64,000 nt of DNA from Burkholderiaceae bacterium (GCA_023266335.1 JAHFQJ010000001.1:81364-145363), one strand, 5' to 3'. Shown: positions 19,081 to 30,161, counted from the stretch's first letter. A program made the numbers and translations. The notes: generated from the letters alone by a model not told the origin.

Positions 19081-20847
19081 TTACATTTTTCCCGGTGCAG
19101 AAACGCCTAATAAATTTAAACCATTGGCAATAACTTGTTTAGTCGCTTTTAACAACAATAAACGTGCATATTTTTGTTGTTCATTATCAACCAGCACCTT
19201 ACAATGACTATAAAAGCTGTGAAATAAACTAGCTAAATCTCTCAGATAAAATGCTATGTTATGAGGAGCCATATCATCACTAGATTGTTTTAATATATAT
19301 GGATACCAAGAGAGCTTATTTAATAAGTTAGTTTCATATGTGCTGTCCAACAAAGATAGTACATTATTTGTTTGTTCTTTTTCAAGTAGATTTTCTATAT
19401 TAGTACCATTTTCAGAACTTTGATTTAATATCGAATTAATTCTAGCATGTGCATATTGAATATAATATACCGGATTTTCCTCATTTTGCTTTAATGCCGT
19501 ATCAATATCAAAAACAAATTCTGTATCTGCTTTGCGTGATATTAGAAAAAAGCGCACAGCATCTTTGCCTTTTTGCAGATTAATTTTATCTTGTTCCTGA
19601 CCGCTCCACTCTATTAAATCTCTTAGCGTTACATAAGAACCAGCTCTCTTACTAATTTTAACTTCCTGACCATTTTTTAATACCGTTACCATTTTGTGTA
19701 ATATATAACTTGGGTAGTCAAGGGGTATATTTATTTCCAATGCCTGCAAACCTGCCCTCACGCGGGATATAGTACCATGATGATCAAAGCCTTGAATATT
19801 AATAACTTTTTCAAACCCGCGGTTAAATTTTGTAACATGATAGGCTATGTCAGGCACAAAATATGTATAGCTATTGTCGCTTTTTCTCATAACACGATCT
19901 TTATCATCACCATATTCTGTAGTTTTTAAGTATAATGCATCGCCTTTTTGTTCATTATTTTGTATGTAGGTTTTTCCTTTGCTGATTAAACTATGTACAA
20001 CATCATTTACTTTTCCTTCACTATACAACGATGATTCTAAATAATAATTATCAAAGATTACACCAAAAGCTTTTAAATCTATATCTTGTTCTCTTCTAAG
20101 ATATGCAACGGCAAATTTTTTAATATCAAACAAATTTTCAATGTCTCCGCTTGCGGTAATTGAGACAATTTCATCGTTAATAACAGTTTCTTTATTAACA
20201 AAAGATTGCGCAATATCTTGGATATATTCCCCATTATATGCTGTGTCTGACCATTCCGGGCTATTTGGAGTATACCCTTTAGCCCTCATATAAACAGATT
20301 TAGCTAAATTTTCAATTTGTACTCCGGCATCATTATAATAAAATTCTTTATATACTTGATAGCCTTGAGTTTTTAAAAGAGAGCTAAGGCAGTCTCCCAA
20401 TGCGGCTTGTCTTCCATGACCTACATGGAGCGGACCAGTTGGATTTGCTGAAACAAATTCAATCATTATTTTTTTATTTTTTTGGCTGTCATTATGACCA
20501 AAATTATCTTTATTCAGTAAAATTTCTTTAATAACTTGAGTTTTTGCTTTTAAATTTAGAAAAAAATTAATAAAACCCGGACCTGCAATTTCAAATTTAT
20601 AAATTAGATGATTAATGTTATTATTTTGTGTAAGAATATCAATTATATTTTGGGCTATTATCCGCGGATTTTGTTTTGGAATAGATTTATTGCTAGCCAG
20701 TTTCATGGCTATATTACAAGATACATCTCCATAATCTGCATGTTTAGGCGCTTCTAGATTAATTTCTTCTAGTCTAATATTAAAACCTAATTCACTTAAA
20801 GAATTTAATATGCAAAGGCTAAGTTCTTTCTGCTGACTTAATAACAT
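19081..20847 (-). CDS. argS: Arginyl-tRNA synthetase
   Basis: [22 protein letters not shown] (HIGH), [13 protein letters not shown]-terminal anticodon-binding domain. Confidence 0.97.
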   Translation of the reverse strand: MLLSQQKELSLCILNSLSELGFNIRLEEINLEAPKHADYGDVSCNIAMKLASNKSIPKQNPRIIAQNIIDILTQNNNINHLIYKFEIAGPGFINFFLNLKAKTQVIKEILLNKDNFGHNDSQKNKKIMIEFVSANPTGPLHVGHGRQAALGDCLSSLLKTQGYQVYKEFYYNDAGVQIENLAKSVYMRAKGYTPNSPEWSDTAYNGEYIQDIAQSFVNKETVINDEIVSITASGDIENLFDIKKFAVAYLRREQDIDLKAFGVIFDNYYLESSLYSEGKVNDVVHSLISKGKTYIQNNEQKGDALYLKTTEYGDDKDRVMRKSDNSYTYFVPDIAYHVTKFNRGFEKVINIQGFDHHGTISRVRAGLQALEINIPLDYPSYILHKMVTVLKNGQEVKISKRAGSYVTLRDLIEWSGQEQDKINLQKGKDAVRFFLISRKADTEFVFDIDTALKQNEENPVYYIQYAHARINSILNQSSENGTNIENLLEKEQTNNVLSLLDSTYETNLLNKLSWYPYILKQSSDDMAPHNIAFYLRDLASLFHSFYSHCKVLVDNEQQKYARLLLLKATKQVIANGLNLLGVSAPGKM

Positions 20848-20990
20848 ATCCCAATTATATTTAAAATGCTAATTTTAGATTATAGCATACCTGTAAAATA
20901 TAAGAGAATTAAATATGTATAGATAAAAAAATAGGCATATTTTTATAGATTATTAACTAAGGATATATAGATCGTAAATAGCCTCTAACA

Positions 20991-21021
20991 GGGATTGAAC
21001 AAGTAATTTGAAAAATAAACT
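20991..21021 (+). repeat. MITE-like element end (GGGATTGAACAAGTAATTTGAAAAATAAACT), apparently truncated copy
   Basis: Same sequence, reverse complemented, at ~32645-32675; similar at 39135. Confidence 0.7.
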
Positions 21022-21045
21022 ATAAAGGCATGTGCAGATAGACAT

Positions 21046-21366
21046 ATGATCCCTGATATAACTCAAAAAGTAATAGCTTATTTTGAAAGCAAAAGTTTAT
21101 CTCATTCTACTGAAACATCAGATTATACAACCACAATGATGAGAAAAAATGGTATTGTAATTGATTCATCAGAAGCAGGCTATATAGTACTTGGGACTCG
21201 CTACATAGCTAGGCTCTGGATTAAATCGAATAAAGAGAATGCTGGCAATAATCTTTCTGACTATCTAGGTTTAACATCTAAAATTTTTAGTAAGACTTAC
21301 TATGCATTTATTATTTGTTATAATAACAAATATATATTTAAATTTTTTATATTATGCCACGTATAA
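21046..21366 (+). CDS. Hypothetical protein, 106 aa (possible gene remnant)
   Basis: ORF begins just after the repeat end and overlaps the ispH start; no family recognised. Confidence 0.35.
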   Translation: MIPDITQKVIAYFESKSLSHSTETSDYTTTMMRKNGIVIDSSEAGYIVLGTRYIARLWIKSNKENAGNNLSDYLGLTSKIFSKTYYAFIICYNNKYIFKFFILCHV

Positions 21367-22343
21367 GTAATCAATCAGTATCAGAAAATAACAATTATAA
21401 TGAAGATGATATTTTAAATGAGCCCTATGTATTATTAGCTCAACCCAGAGGATTTTGTGCAGGGGTTGATAGAGCAATTGAAATAGTAGAGCGCGCATTA
21501 ATAAAGTTTGGCGCTCCAATTTATGTAAGACATGAAATTGTCCATAACAGATATGTAGTAGATGATTTAGTAAAAAAAGGTGTGGTCTTTATAGAAGATT
21601 TAGATGAAGTTCCTGCAGGAGCAACTCTAATATTTTCTGCCCATGGTGTTTCTAAATCAGTCCGAGAAGAGGCTGAAAAAAGAAGCTTAAATTTATTTGA
21701 TGCAACATGTCCTCTTGTAACTAAAGTGCATGTAGAGGTAAACAAAATGGTACAGCAAAAATGCCATATTTTAATGATTGGACACAAAGGTCACCCTGAA
21801 GTTGAAGGAACTATGGGACAAGCAGATAAGCATCAAATCACGCTAATACAAAATATACAAGATGTAAATAATTTAAATTTTTCATCAGATACTAGATTAG
21901 CTTACGTAACTCAAACAACTTTGTCTGTTGATGAAACAAGAAATATAATTCAAGCTTTAAAAGAAAAGTTTTCTAACATAATAGAACCTAAAAAACAAGA
22001 TATTTGTTATGCAACACAAAATAGACAAGATGCTGTAAAAATTATGCTTCCAAAAGTTGATATAGTAATAGTTGTAGGCAGTAAAAATAGCTCAAATTCA
22101 AGCCGCTTATTGGAAATAGCTAAAATTAACAATTTAGATGCTTACATGGTAGATAATCCAAACCAGATTAAAAAAGAATGGTTTGCCGGCAAAAAAAGAA
22201 TTGGCATAACAGCTGGTGCTTCAGCCCCTGAAGAATTAGCACAATCCATTATTTCTAAAATTAAAGAATATGGTATAAAGCAAGTGCGCTTAATGGACGG
22301 CATATCGGAAAATATGACATTTCCGCTACCAAAGGGCTTATAA
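21354..22343 (+). CDS. ispH: 4-hydroxy-3-methylbut-2-enyl diphosphate reductase
   Basis: LAQPRGFCAGVDRAIEIVERAL, SAHGVS, DATCPLVTKVH, IGHKGHPEVEGT, TQTTLSVDET, GSKNSSNS, GITAGASAPE. Confidence 0.97.
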   Translation: MPRISNQSVSENNNYNEDDILNEPYVLLAQPRGFCAGVDRAIEIVERALIKFGAPIYVRHEIVHNRYVVDDLVKKGVVFIEDLDEVPAGATLIFSAHGVSKSVREEAEKRSLNLFDATCPLVTKVHVEVNKMVQQKCHILMIGHKGHPEVEGTMGQADKHQITLIQNIQDVNNLNFSSDTRLAYVTQTTLSVDETRNIIQALKEKFSNIIEPKKQDICYATQNRQDAVKIMLPKVDIVIVVGSKNSSNSSRLLEIAKINNLDAYMVDNPNQIKKEWFAGKKRIGITAGASAPEELAQSIISKIKEYGIKQVRLMDGISENMTFPLPKGL

Positions 22344-22395
22344 TCATAATCATTAAATATGTCATTGAAAAGTAATTAACTATAAGGATACCAGT

Positions 22396-22626
22396 ATGCA
22401 GTTATCATGCATTATGCCCGGATGCGACGGAGTATTAGATATAGATAAGAAATTTCCACTATCTCAAGTTGAACTACAGGGTGAAAATTTAGAAAATCTG
22501 CGTAATTTAACTACAGAAGGAAATTTGGATTATGGATTTATAAAGGTGAAATATAGCTGTGGACATGATGTCAGGAAGGCTATATGTGAAGATGGTGATA
22601 TTAAGTCAGTTATCATGGATAAATAA
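22396..22626 (+). CDS. Hypothetical 76-aa protein with CxxxxC and CGH...C motifs
   Basis: ORF with AAGGATACC RBS; Cys/His pattern suggestive of metal binding. Confidence 0.5.
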   Translation: MQLSCIMPGCDGVLDIDKKFPLSQVELQGENLENLRNLTTEGNLDYGFIKVKYSCGHDVRKAICEDGDIKSVIMDK

Positions 22627-22674
22627 TAAAGTTACTATACGTACTTAAAAATAATATCATGTTCCAAACTCTAA

Positions 22675-22779
22675 TATCTGCGTTTATGTAGGGGATTTTT
22701 AGATGCAGATAATGTTTCATTAGAACAGGTAAAGTTACTTGATGCATATTTTAGGGTTATACCTGATTTATTTTTTTAA
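22675..22779 (+). pseudogene. Start-less coding remnant YLRLCRGFLDADNVSLEQVKLLDAYFRVIPDLFF*
   Basis: Coding-like open stretch ending at TAA, no start codon or RBS. Confidence 0.35.
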
Positions 22780-22824
22780 ATAAATAATATATTATTTAAG
22801 AATATAAATCACAAATTTAAAAAT

Positions 22825-23475
22825 ATGTTTAATAAAATTAGAAGAATTCGTTCGGAAAGTGCCGCAGCAAAATCTAAATTACAATTACATAATGCACTAG
22901 ACAGATTATATGCTGTCTCAAAATTTGTTTTTCTAAATCCGACGAAAACACCCACCACGCATTCAAATAGATTATTTAATAATGCATATGATGCAAAAAC
23001 CCCAATATTAAATGACATTATTCACCACCTTATAGCAGCTGTATATAAGGAATTAAAAATTGAAAAACGTGCTTTTTACGAAGAACAAGGTAGAACAGAT
23101 ACACAAAGTCAGAGTAATTTACAAAATAATTCTTCTATAATAGAAAAAAGTATTGGACAGTCATCTTACGGTGATTTGATTACAAAACCAAATTTATGTT
23201 CTTTTATTTTATTAAATCTAAATCCAGATTCATTGGGTCAGTTTAGTCAAGAGAAAAAAGAAAATATTTTGCTGACAGGACAAAAACAATTACAATCATT
23301 GATGAAAAGGCAAATTAGTTTTGATAAAGGCAAAAGCCATGGTCTTTTAGCTATTGGGCTAGCATATAGCACAATTGGAATACCATTTGTCCCTTTAGCA
23401 ATAAGATCAGTGCATACTCGATGCAGAAATAAAATTACCTCTGAATTGTATTTGTACAATGATAGTCAAAAATAG
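22825..23475 (+). CDS. Hypothetical protein, 216 aa, one C-terminal hydrophobic segment
   Basis: Long ORF; HGLLAIGLAYSTIGIPFVPLAI hydrophobic stretch. Confidence 0.6.
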   Translation: MFNKIRRIRSESAAAKSKLQLHNALDRLYAVSKFVFLNPTKTPTTHSNRLFNNAYDAKTPILNDIIHHLIAAVYKELKIEKRAFYEEQGRTDTQSQSNLQNNSSIIEKSIGQSSYGDLITKPNLCSFILLNLNPDSLGQFSQEKKENILLTGQKQLQSLMKRQISFDKGKSHGLLAIGLAYSTIGIPFVPLAIRSVHTRCRNKITSELYLYNDSQK

Positions 23476-23646
23476 TTAGCTGCAATTATAGATTTGAGCA
23501 GAACAATTGAAAAATAATTTAAATTTACTCTTATAATTTTTTATGTTAACTTTTACAAATAAGAATATAGTAATAAAACATATATTTGCATATTATGTTC
23601 TAAAAAAATAAAATAATACTTTAAGCAAATAATTAAATATAAGTAA

Positions 23647-24567
23647 ATGCAAAATTTATATCCGGAAATTACTGCACAAATCTACAATGAATTAAAAGAT
23701 GATTTGCACCATGGAAAACCGGCAGATTATATACCGGAACTTGCAAATATAAATCAGCATCAGTTAGGCATAGCTATAGCAACTGCAGATGGTAAAATAT
23801 ATAGTGCTGGGCAAGCTAATGTGCCATTTTCTATTCAAAGTATTTCAAAAGTATTTGCCTTAACTTTAGCTTTTCAAAGAATGGAAAAAGCCCTATGGTT
23901 AAGGGTTAGAAAAGAACCATCCGGCAATGCTTTTAATTCTCTTGTTCAATTAGAGTATGAAAAAGGAATTCCAAGAAATCCATTTATCAATGCAGGCGCA
24001 ATAGTTATTACAGATGTATTATGCAGCCGTTTTGTACAGCCGGAATTTTCAGTATTACAGCTAGTACGTAAATTAGCCCAAAATTCTGAAATTGATTACA
24101 ACATGAAAGTTGCAAAATCAGAGCTTTTACATGCCCACAGAAATTTATCTATAGCACATTTAATAAAAAGTTTTGGAAATTTAGAAAATGATCCAAGCCA
24201 AGTCGTGAAAACATATTGTACTCATTGTGCCATTCAAATGAGTTGCATTGATATGGCAAAGGCAGGATTATATTTAGCCAATCACGGTTGTATTCCTGCA
24301 ACAAAGGAATATATTATAGATGATGACTCCACAAAACGGCTAAATGCAATTATGCTTACCTGTGGTGCTTATGATGCAGCTGGTGATTTAGCATACCGCA
24401 TAGGGTGGCCGCTAAAAACCGGCGTTGGCGGGGGAATACTGGCTATAGTGCCGAATATGTTAAGTGTATGTGTGTGGAGTCCGGGGTTAGATGAATTGGG
24501 AAATTCATATAGTGGTATTAGAGCATTAGAAAAACTAAGATTATATACAAATTTATCTGTTTTCTGA
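23647..24567 (+). CDS. glsA: Glutaminase A
   Basis: GKPADYIPELANINQHQLGIAIATADGKIYSAGQANVPFSIQSISKVFALTLA, NPFINAGAIVI, KTGVGGGILAIVPNMLSVCVWSPGLDELGNSY. Confidence 0.96.
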   Translation: MQNLYPEITAQIYNELKDDLHHGKPADYIPELANINQHQLGIAIATADGKIYSAGQANVPFSIQSISKVFALTLAFQRMEKALWLRVRKEPSGNAFNSLVQLEYEKGIPRNPFINAGAIVITDVLCSRFVQPEFSVLQLVRKLAQNSEIDYNMKVAKSELLHAHRNLSIAHLIKSFGNLENDPSQVVKTYCTHCAIQMSCIDMAKAGLYLANHGCIPATKEYIIDDDSTKRLNAIMLTCGAYDAAGDLAYRIGWPLKTGVGGGILAIVPNMLSVCVWSPGLDELGNSYSGIRALEKLRLYTNLSVF

Positions 24568-24686
24568 TATGCTGTTGTTAGGTTGTTCAAATGGATAAAA
24601 ATGCAGGACAAGCTCAAAAATTAGCTCAAGCAAAGATACATAGCTATGGCTATAAAAATATTTACTTATAGTTGTAGTTATAAATT

Positions 24687-24712
24687 TCAGGGTAAACCCT
24701 GATCATTTTTTC
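24687..24712 (+). terminator. Rho-independent terminator-like hairpin after glsA
   Basis: TCAGGG-TAAA-CCCTGA followed by TCATTTTTT. Confidence 0.6.
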
Positions 24713-24801
24713 TTACAAAAAGCTTGCAAAGTTTTTAAATTCATTTAAAATGACACTTTTATGCTAATAGAACGCGAAGTGATTTGTTGAAAGGAGAACG
24801 T

Positions 24802-25992
24802 ATGCGTTTACAATTAATGAAGCTTTTACCGGTTGCAGCTGCAATTATGGTTTTAGCAGGCTGTGGTGAGAAAACATCTGAAAATACACCTGCAGCAGCT
24901 ACAACTGCTGTTGCTTCTGCTTCAGGAGCTGAAGTAGTTAAAATTGGTCATGCTGGACCATTGACAGGCGGCATAGCACATTTAGGAAAAGATAATGAAA
25001 ACGGTGCCCGCTTAGCTGTTGAAGAAATTAATGCTGCTGGTTTAGAAATCGGCGGTAAAAAAGTTACTTTAGAGTTAGTCGCAGAAGATGATGCAGGTGA
25101 TCCAAAAACTGGTACGGCAGTTGCTCAAAAATTAGTTGATGCTAAAGTAGTTGGTGTAGTTGGGCATTTGAATTCAGGTGTTTCTATTCCTGCATCTGCT
25201 ATATACAATAAAGCGGGTATTGTACAGATTTCTCCTTCTTCTACTAACCCAGAGTATACAGCTCAAGGTTTCAAAACTACGTACCGTGTTGTAGCTACTG
25301 ATGCTCAGCAAGGTCCGGCATTAGCTAATTATGCTACAAAAACTTTACAGGCTAAAACGATAGCTATTGTAGATGATGCAACAGCATACGGTAAAGGTTT
25401 AGCAGATGAGTTTGAGAAAACAGCTAAAGCTAATGGTGCTTCAATTGTTGCCCGTGAAGCAACAAACGATAAAGCAACAGATTTTAAAGCGATTTTAACT
25501 AAATTAAAAAGTAAAAATCCAGACGTGATTATGTACGGCGGTATGGATGCTACAGGTGGTCCATTTGCTAAACAAGCAAAAGAATTAGGCTTAAAATCTA
25601 AATTAGTAGGCGGAGATGGTATATGTACTGATAAATTATCAGAATTAGCTGGTGATTCGGTTGGTAATATTGTTTGTTCAGAAGCTGGTTTAGCCATTTC
25701 TAAAATGGAAAAAGGCACTGAGTTTGCTGATAAATACAAAAAACGTTTTGGCACAGAAATTCAAATTTATGCTCCATTCACCTATGATTCTGTTAATGTT
25801 ATCGTAGATGCAATGAAACGTGCTAATTCTACAGATTCAGCTAAGATTTTAGAAAAAATGCCTGAAACAAATCTAAAAGGTATTATCGGCGACATCGCAT
25901 TTGATCAAAAAGGCGATATGAAAACAGCTTCTATTACTTTATACAACTACACTGACAAAAAGAAAACAGTTCTTGATGTTGTGAAGATGTAA
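24802..25992 (+). CDS. livJ: Branched-chain amino acid ABC transporter substrate-binding lipoprotein
   Basis: Lipobox MVLAGCG; KIGHAGPLTGGIAHLGKDNENGARLAVEEINAAG; AAAGGAGAACGT RBS before the chosen ATG. Confidence 0.93.
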   Translation: MRLQLMKLLPVAAAIMVLAGCGEKTSENTPAAATTAVASASGAEVVKIGHAGPLTGGIAHLGKDNENGARLAVEEINAAGLEIGGKKVTLELVAEDDAGDPKTGTAVAQKLVDAKVVGVVGHLNSGVSIPASAIYNKAGIVQISPSSTNPEYTAQGFKTTYRVVATDAQQGPALANYATKTLQAKTIAIVDDATAYGKGLADEFEKTAKANGASIVAREATNDKATDFKAILTKLKSKNPDVIMYGGMDATGGPFAKQAKELGLKSKLVGGDGICTDKLSELAGDSVGNIVCSEAGLAISKMEKGTEFADKYKKRFGTEIQIYAPFTYDSVNVIVDAMKRANSTDSAKILEKMPETNLKGIIGDIAFDQKGDMKTASITLYNYTDKKKTVLDVVKM

Positions 25993-25997
25993 TTCTT

Positions 25998-26028
25998 AAA
26001 AAGCTAGCATTAAGTGCTAGCTTTTCTT
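25998..26028 (+). terminator. Hairpin/terminator between livJ and livH (AAGCTAGCA-TTAAG-TGCTAGCTT-TTCTT)
   Basis: 9-bp perfect stem then T-rich sequence. Confidence 0.65.
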
Positions 26029-26130
26029 ATATCTAATATATTATCTCTTATAATTTATAAATATAAACAAAAAACAAGAATTTTGCTAAACTAAAAATTT
26101 TGATAATAGTTTATTTTTAAGGAGCTTTCT

Positions 26131-27075
26131 ATGTCCGCTTTGGATATATTTATCCAGCAATTACTAAATGGGTTAGTATTAGGCAGCATGTATGCATTGA
26201 TTGCACTAGGTTATACCATGGTATATGGTATTTTAGGCATTATCAATTTTGCACATGGAGATGTATTAATGGTCGGTGCTTTAACCGCACTTTCTGCTAT
26301 TAATATCTTACAAAAAATGCATCTTCCGTCAGGGGTTACCTTAACTCTAGCAGCTATAGCATCAATGGCAGTTTGTGCTATTACTAGCTATAGTATTGAA
26401 AGAATTGCTTACAGACCTTTAAGAAAAAAAGGTTCTCATAGTTTAGCTCCTTTAATTACTGCTATTGCAATGTCGCTAGTTTTACAAACTTTAGGCATGA
26501 TGATATGGGGTCGAAGCCCATTGCAGTTTCCGCAGTTACTTCCTACAGAACCTATGAATTTTTTAGGTACTAATGCCACAATAACAGGTAAAGAATTATA
26601 TTTAATTATTATATCTTTAATCGTAATGATTGGATTAATATTTTTAGTTAATAAAACAAAATTGGGCAGAGCAATGAGGGCTACTGCTGAAAATCCAAAA
26701 GTATCCAGTTTAATGGGCGTGAATCCTAATTTTGTAATCTCAATAACATTTATGATAGGTGGTGCTTTAGCTGCTCTAGCCGGATTAATGATTGCAACTA
26801 ATTACGGGAATGCGCATTTTTATATGGGCTTTATACCGGGGTTAAAGGCATTTACAGCTGCAGTATTGGGCGGAATTGGTAATTTAGCAGGTGCTATGGT
26901 TGGCGGTTTGCTGTTGGGTTTAATTGAAGCTTTAGGCGCAGGTTATATTGGAGATTTAACAAATGGGGTGTTTGGTTCTAATTATCAAGATGTATTTGCA
27001 TTTATTGTGCTTATTTTAGTATTAGTATTCCGTCCTTCAGGAATTATGGGGCAAAGAACAGCTGATAGAGCTTAA
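26131..27075 (+). CDS. livH: Branched-chain amino acid ABC transporter permease LivH
   Basis: QQLLNGLVLGSMYALIALGYTMVYGILGIINFAHGDVLM. Confidence 0.96.
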   Translation: MSALDIFIQQLLNGLVLGSMYALIALGYTMVYGILGIINFAHGDVLMVGALTALSAINILQKMHLPSGVTLTLAAIASMAVCAITSYSIERIAYRPLRKKGSHSLAPLITAIAMSLVLQTLGMMIWGRSPLQFPQLLPTEPMNFLGTNATITGKELYLIIISLIVMIGLIFLVNKTKLGRAMRATAENPKVSSLMGVNPNFVISITFMIGGALAALAGLMIATNYGNAHFYMGFIPGLKAFTAAVLGGIGNLAGAMVGGLLLGLIEALGAGYIGDLTNGVFGSNYQDVFAFIVLILVLVFRPSGIMGQRTADRA

Positions 27076-27099
27076 AGCTTAATAAAGGAATTTTATATC

Positions 27100-28182
27100 A
27101 TGCAGCAGAATAATAAAATGAAATATATTGGTTTGGCACTTGGAATTATACTAATACCAGTATTATTGGGCGGAATAGGTAACTATTGGGTACGTATTGC
27201 TGATATGGCATTATTATATATAATGCTGGCATTGGGATTAAACATTGTCGTCGGGTTTGCCGGCTTATTAGATTTAGGTTATATTGCATTTTTTGCAGTA
27301 GGTGCTTATTTATCAGGGCTATTATCATCTCCGCACTTAACCCAGCAGTTTCCATTGATTGCATCTTTATTTCCAGATGGATTGCATTTATCTGTATGGA
27401 TGATTATTCCAATAGCTGGAGGCGTAGCGGCTTTTTTTGGTATATTATTAGGTTCTCCAACTTTAAAGCTAAAAGGTGATTATTTAGCAATTGTAACTTT
27501 AGGTTTTGGTGAAATTATTCGTATTTTTATGAATAACTTAGATAGACCAATCAATATTACAAATGGTCCAAAAGGTATCAAAGGAATTGATCCAGTTACA
27601 ATTTTTGGCTTTGATTTATCTCATAATCATAAGTTATTTGGTTTTACACTTACATCTGAATTATTATATTATTATCTATTTGTAATTTTAACAGTCATTA
27701 TTGTTATTATTTGCAGAAGAATTCAAAATTCTAGAATGGGACGTGCTTGGGTAGCAATCCGTGAAGATGAAATTGCAGCTAGAGCTATGGGTATCAATAC
27801 CCGCAATATGAAATTAGCTGCATTTGCATTGGGTGCATCTTTTGGGGGTATATCTGGTGCAATGTTTGCTAGTTTCCAGCAGTTTGTATCGCCAGAATCC
27901 TTTGTATTATGGGAATCGATTGTAATTTTAGCTATGGTAGTAATTGGCGGTATTGGACATATTCCGGGCGTTATACTAGGCGGTATCGTTTTAACTGTTA
28001 TGCCGGAATTTTTGCGTTCAACAGTAGAACCGGTTCAACGGGCAATATTTGGGCATGTATTTTTAGAAGCAGAAGTAGCAAGACAATTATTCTTTGGATT
28101 GTCATTATTATTAGTCATGTTATTTAAGACAGATGGATTATGGACTGCCCCTAAACATGAAGATAAAGCTGTAAAAGCATAG
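27100..28182 (+). CDS. livM: Branched-chain amino acid ABC transporter permease LivM
   Basis: ALGLNIVVGFAGLLDLGYIAFFAVGAYLSGLL; GSPTLKLKGDYLAIVTLGFGEIIRI. Confidence 0.96.
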   Translation: MQQNNKMKYIGLALGIILIPVLLGGIGNYWVRIADMALLYIMLALGLNIVVGFAGLLDLGYIAFFAVGAYLSGLLSSPHLTQQFPLIASLFPDGLHLSVWMIIPIAGGVAAFFGILLGSPTLKLKGDYLAIVTLGFGEIIRIFMNNLDRPINITNGPKGIKGIDPVTIFGFDLSHNHKLFGFTLTSELLYYYLFVILTVIIVIICRRIQNSRMGRAWVAIREDEIAARAMGINTRNMKLAAFALGASFGGISGAMFASFQQFVSPESFVLWESIVILAMVVIGGIGHIPGVILGGIVLTVMPEFLRSTVEPVQRAIFGHVFLEAEVARQLFFGLSLLLVMLFKTDGLWTAPKHEDKAVKA

Positions 28183-28201
28183 TAATACCACAGGAATATT
28201 T

Positions 28202-28993
28202 ATGTTAAAAGATAATCAAAAAGTTGAAGAGGTTTTATTATCAGTTAAAGGGGTGAATAAGCGTTTTGGTGGTTTACAAGCATTAACTGATGTAGGGATT
28301 GAAATATTAAACGGGGAAATTTATGGTTTGATTGGACCAAATGGTGCAGGTAAAACAACATTTTTTAATACTATTACCGGATTATATGTACCAGATACCG
28401 GTAATTTTATATTAAATGGAAAACAATATGAACCTAAATCTGTGCATGAAGTAACTCAGGCAGGTATTGCAAGAACATTTCAGAATATCCGTTTATTTGG
28501 AAAAATGACGGCACTAGAAAATGTAATGGTGGGCAGGCATGTACGCACTAAAGCTGATTTGCTAGGTGCAATACTATTAGACAAACATACAAGAAAAGAA
28601 GAGCAGCGTATTAAAGAAGATTCAATGGCATTATTAGAATATGTCGGAATTGCAAAATATGCTGATTATACATCTAAAAACTTATCTTACGGTCATCAAA
28701 GACGTTTAGAAATTGCAAGAGCATTAGCAACTAACCCATTGTTATTAGCCTTAGACGAGCCTGCTGCTGGTATGAATGCAACAGAAAAAGCTGAACTAAG
28801 AGTATTGCTGGAAAAAATTCAGGCAGATGGAAAAACTATATTGTTAATTGAGCATGATGTAAAACTTATGATGAATTTATGTGACAAAATTACAGTATTA
28901 GATTATGGAAAAGTGATTGCACAAGGCTTGCCTGAAGATATTAAAAAGAATACAGAAGTTATAGAGGCTTATCTTGGAACAGGCGGACACTAA
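28202..28993 (+). CDS. livG: Branched-chain amino acid ABC transporter ATPase LivG
   Basis: GPNGAGKTTFFNTITG, LSYGHQRRLEIARALATNPLLLALDEPAAGMN. Confidence 0.96.
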   Translation: MLKDNQKVEEVLLSVKGVNKRFGGLQALTDVGIEILNGEIYGLIGPNGAGKTTFFNTITGLYVPDTGNFILNGKQYEPKSVHEVTQAGIARTFQNIRLFGKMTALENVMVGRHVRTKADLLGAILLDKHTRKEEQRIKEDSMALLEYVGIAKYADYTSKNLSYGHQRRLEIARALATNPLLLALDEPAAGMNATEKAELRVLLEKIQADGKTILLIEHDVKLMMNLCDKITVLDYGKVIAQGLPEDIKKNTEVIEAYLGTGGH

Positions 28994-29002
28994 AGGAATA
29001 TT

Positions 29003-29758
29003 ATGAGTAATAATAGTAATGAAAAAAAGCAAAATGCTGCTCATAAACAAGTTATTTTAAAAGTTAAAAATCTTAAAGTAGCATATGGTGGCATTCAGGC
29101 AGTCAAAGGTGCAGATCTTGAAGTCAGACAAGGTGAATTAGTTGCATTAATCGGCTCAAATGGTGCTGGTAAAACTACAACTATGAAAGCAGTTACCGGC
29201 ATACAATCTATTACTTCCGGCACGATTGAATATATGGGTGCATCAATTAAAGGCGTTGCACCGCATGAATTACTAAAACGCGGTTTAGTTATGGTTCCAG
29301 AAGGGCGGGGCGTGTTTGCCCGCATGACTATTATAGAAAATTTACAAATGGGTGCGTATATCCGTAATGATAAAAATAAAATTCAAAGAGATATTGAAGA
29401 AGTTTTTACTTTTTTCCCGCGTTTAAAAGAAAGAGCATCTCAATTGGCAGGCACAATGTCAGGGGGTGAGCAACAAATGCTTGCTATGGGCAGAGCCTAT
29501 ATGAGCCAGCCTAAATTGCTATTGTTAGATGAGCCTTCTATGGGTTTGTCGCCAATTATGGTTGCTAAGGTATTTGAATTTATTAAAATGTTATCAGATA
29601 GAGGCATTACAATTTTATTGGTTGAACAAAATGCTTCTGCTGCTTTAAGGGCAGCTAGTCGTGGATATGTGATGGATAGCGGAAATGTGATTATGAGCGG
29701 TGATGCTAAAGTGATGCTAGATGATCCAAAGGTAAGAGCAGCTTACTTGGGGGAATAG
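29003..29758 (+). CDS. livF: Branched-chain amino acid ABC transporter ATPase LivF
   Basis: GSNGAGKTTTMKAVTG, MSGGEQQMLAMGRAYMSQPKLLLLDEPSMGLSP. Confidence 0.96.
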   Translation: MSNNSNEKKQNAAHKQVILKVKNLKVAYGGIQAVKGADLEVRQGELVALIGSNGAGKTTTMKAVTGIQSITSGTIEYMGASIKGVAPHELLKRGLVMVPEGRGVFARMTIIENLQMGAYIRNDKNKIQRDIEEVFTFFPRLKERASQLAGTMSGGEQQMLAMGRAYMSQPKLLLLDEPSMGLSPIMVAKVFEFIKMLSDRGITILLVEQNASAALRAASRGYVMDSGNVIMSGDAKVMLDDPKVRAAYLGE

Positions 29759-29869
29759 ATATTTTTAACAGTGTCTCACATAAATTTAAGTTAAATAAAA
29801 GTATATTGAGGCAAGTATATAATCATGTTACAATATCGCAGTTTTATTAAAAACATAAAGGAGTTTCCA

Positions 29870-30115
29870 ATGAATGTGGAAGAAATAGAAAAACGTGTAT
29901 TTGAAATTGTAGCAGAACAATTAGGTGCAGATGTTTCAGAAATAAAATTAACATCTTCATTTGTTGATGATTTAGGTGCAGATTCTTTAGATACAGTAGA
30001 GTTAGTCATGGCACTAGAAGATGCATTCGATATGGAAATTCCAGATGCAGATGCTGCAAAAATTACAACAGTAGCTCAAGCAATAGAATATGTAAAACAA
30101 GCTGCTAATGCATAA
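29870..30115 (+). CDS. acpP: Acyl carrier protein
   Basis: [31 protein letters not shown]; start chosen at ATG after AAAGGAG. Confidence 0.97.
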   Translation: MNVEEIEKRVFEIVAEQLGADVSEIKLTSSFVDDLGADSLDTVELVMALEDAFDMEIPDADAAKITTVAQAIEYVKQAANA

Positions 30116-30161
30116 TTGTATTTGGTTTGGTTATATAACGCATGATTTTCTATTCTAAATT

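Noticed and set aside
25329-25754. Antisense 141-aa ORF in livJ
   Set aside because: Opposite a clear periplasmic binding protein; no independent support.
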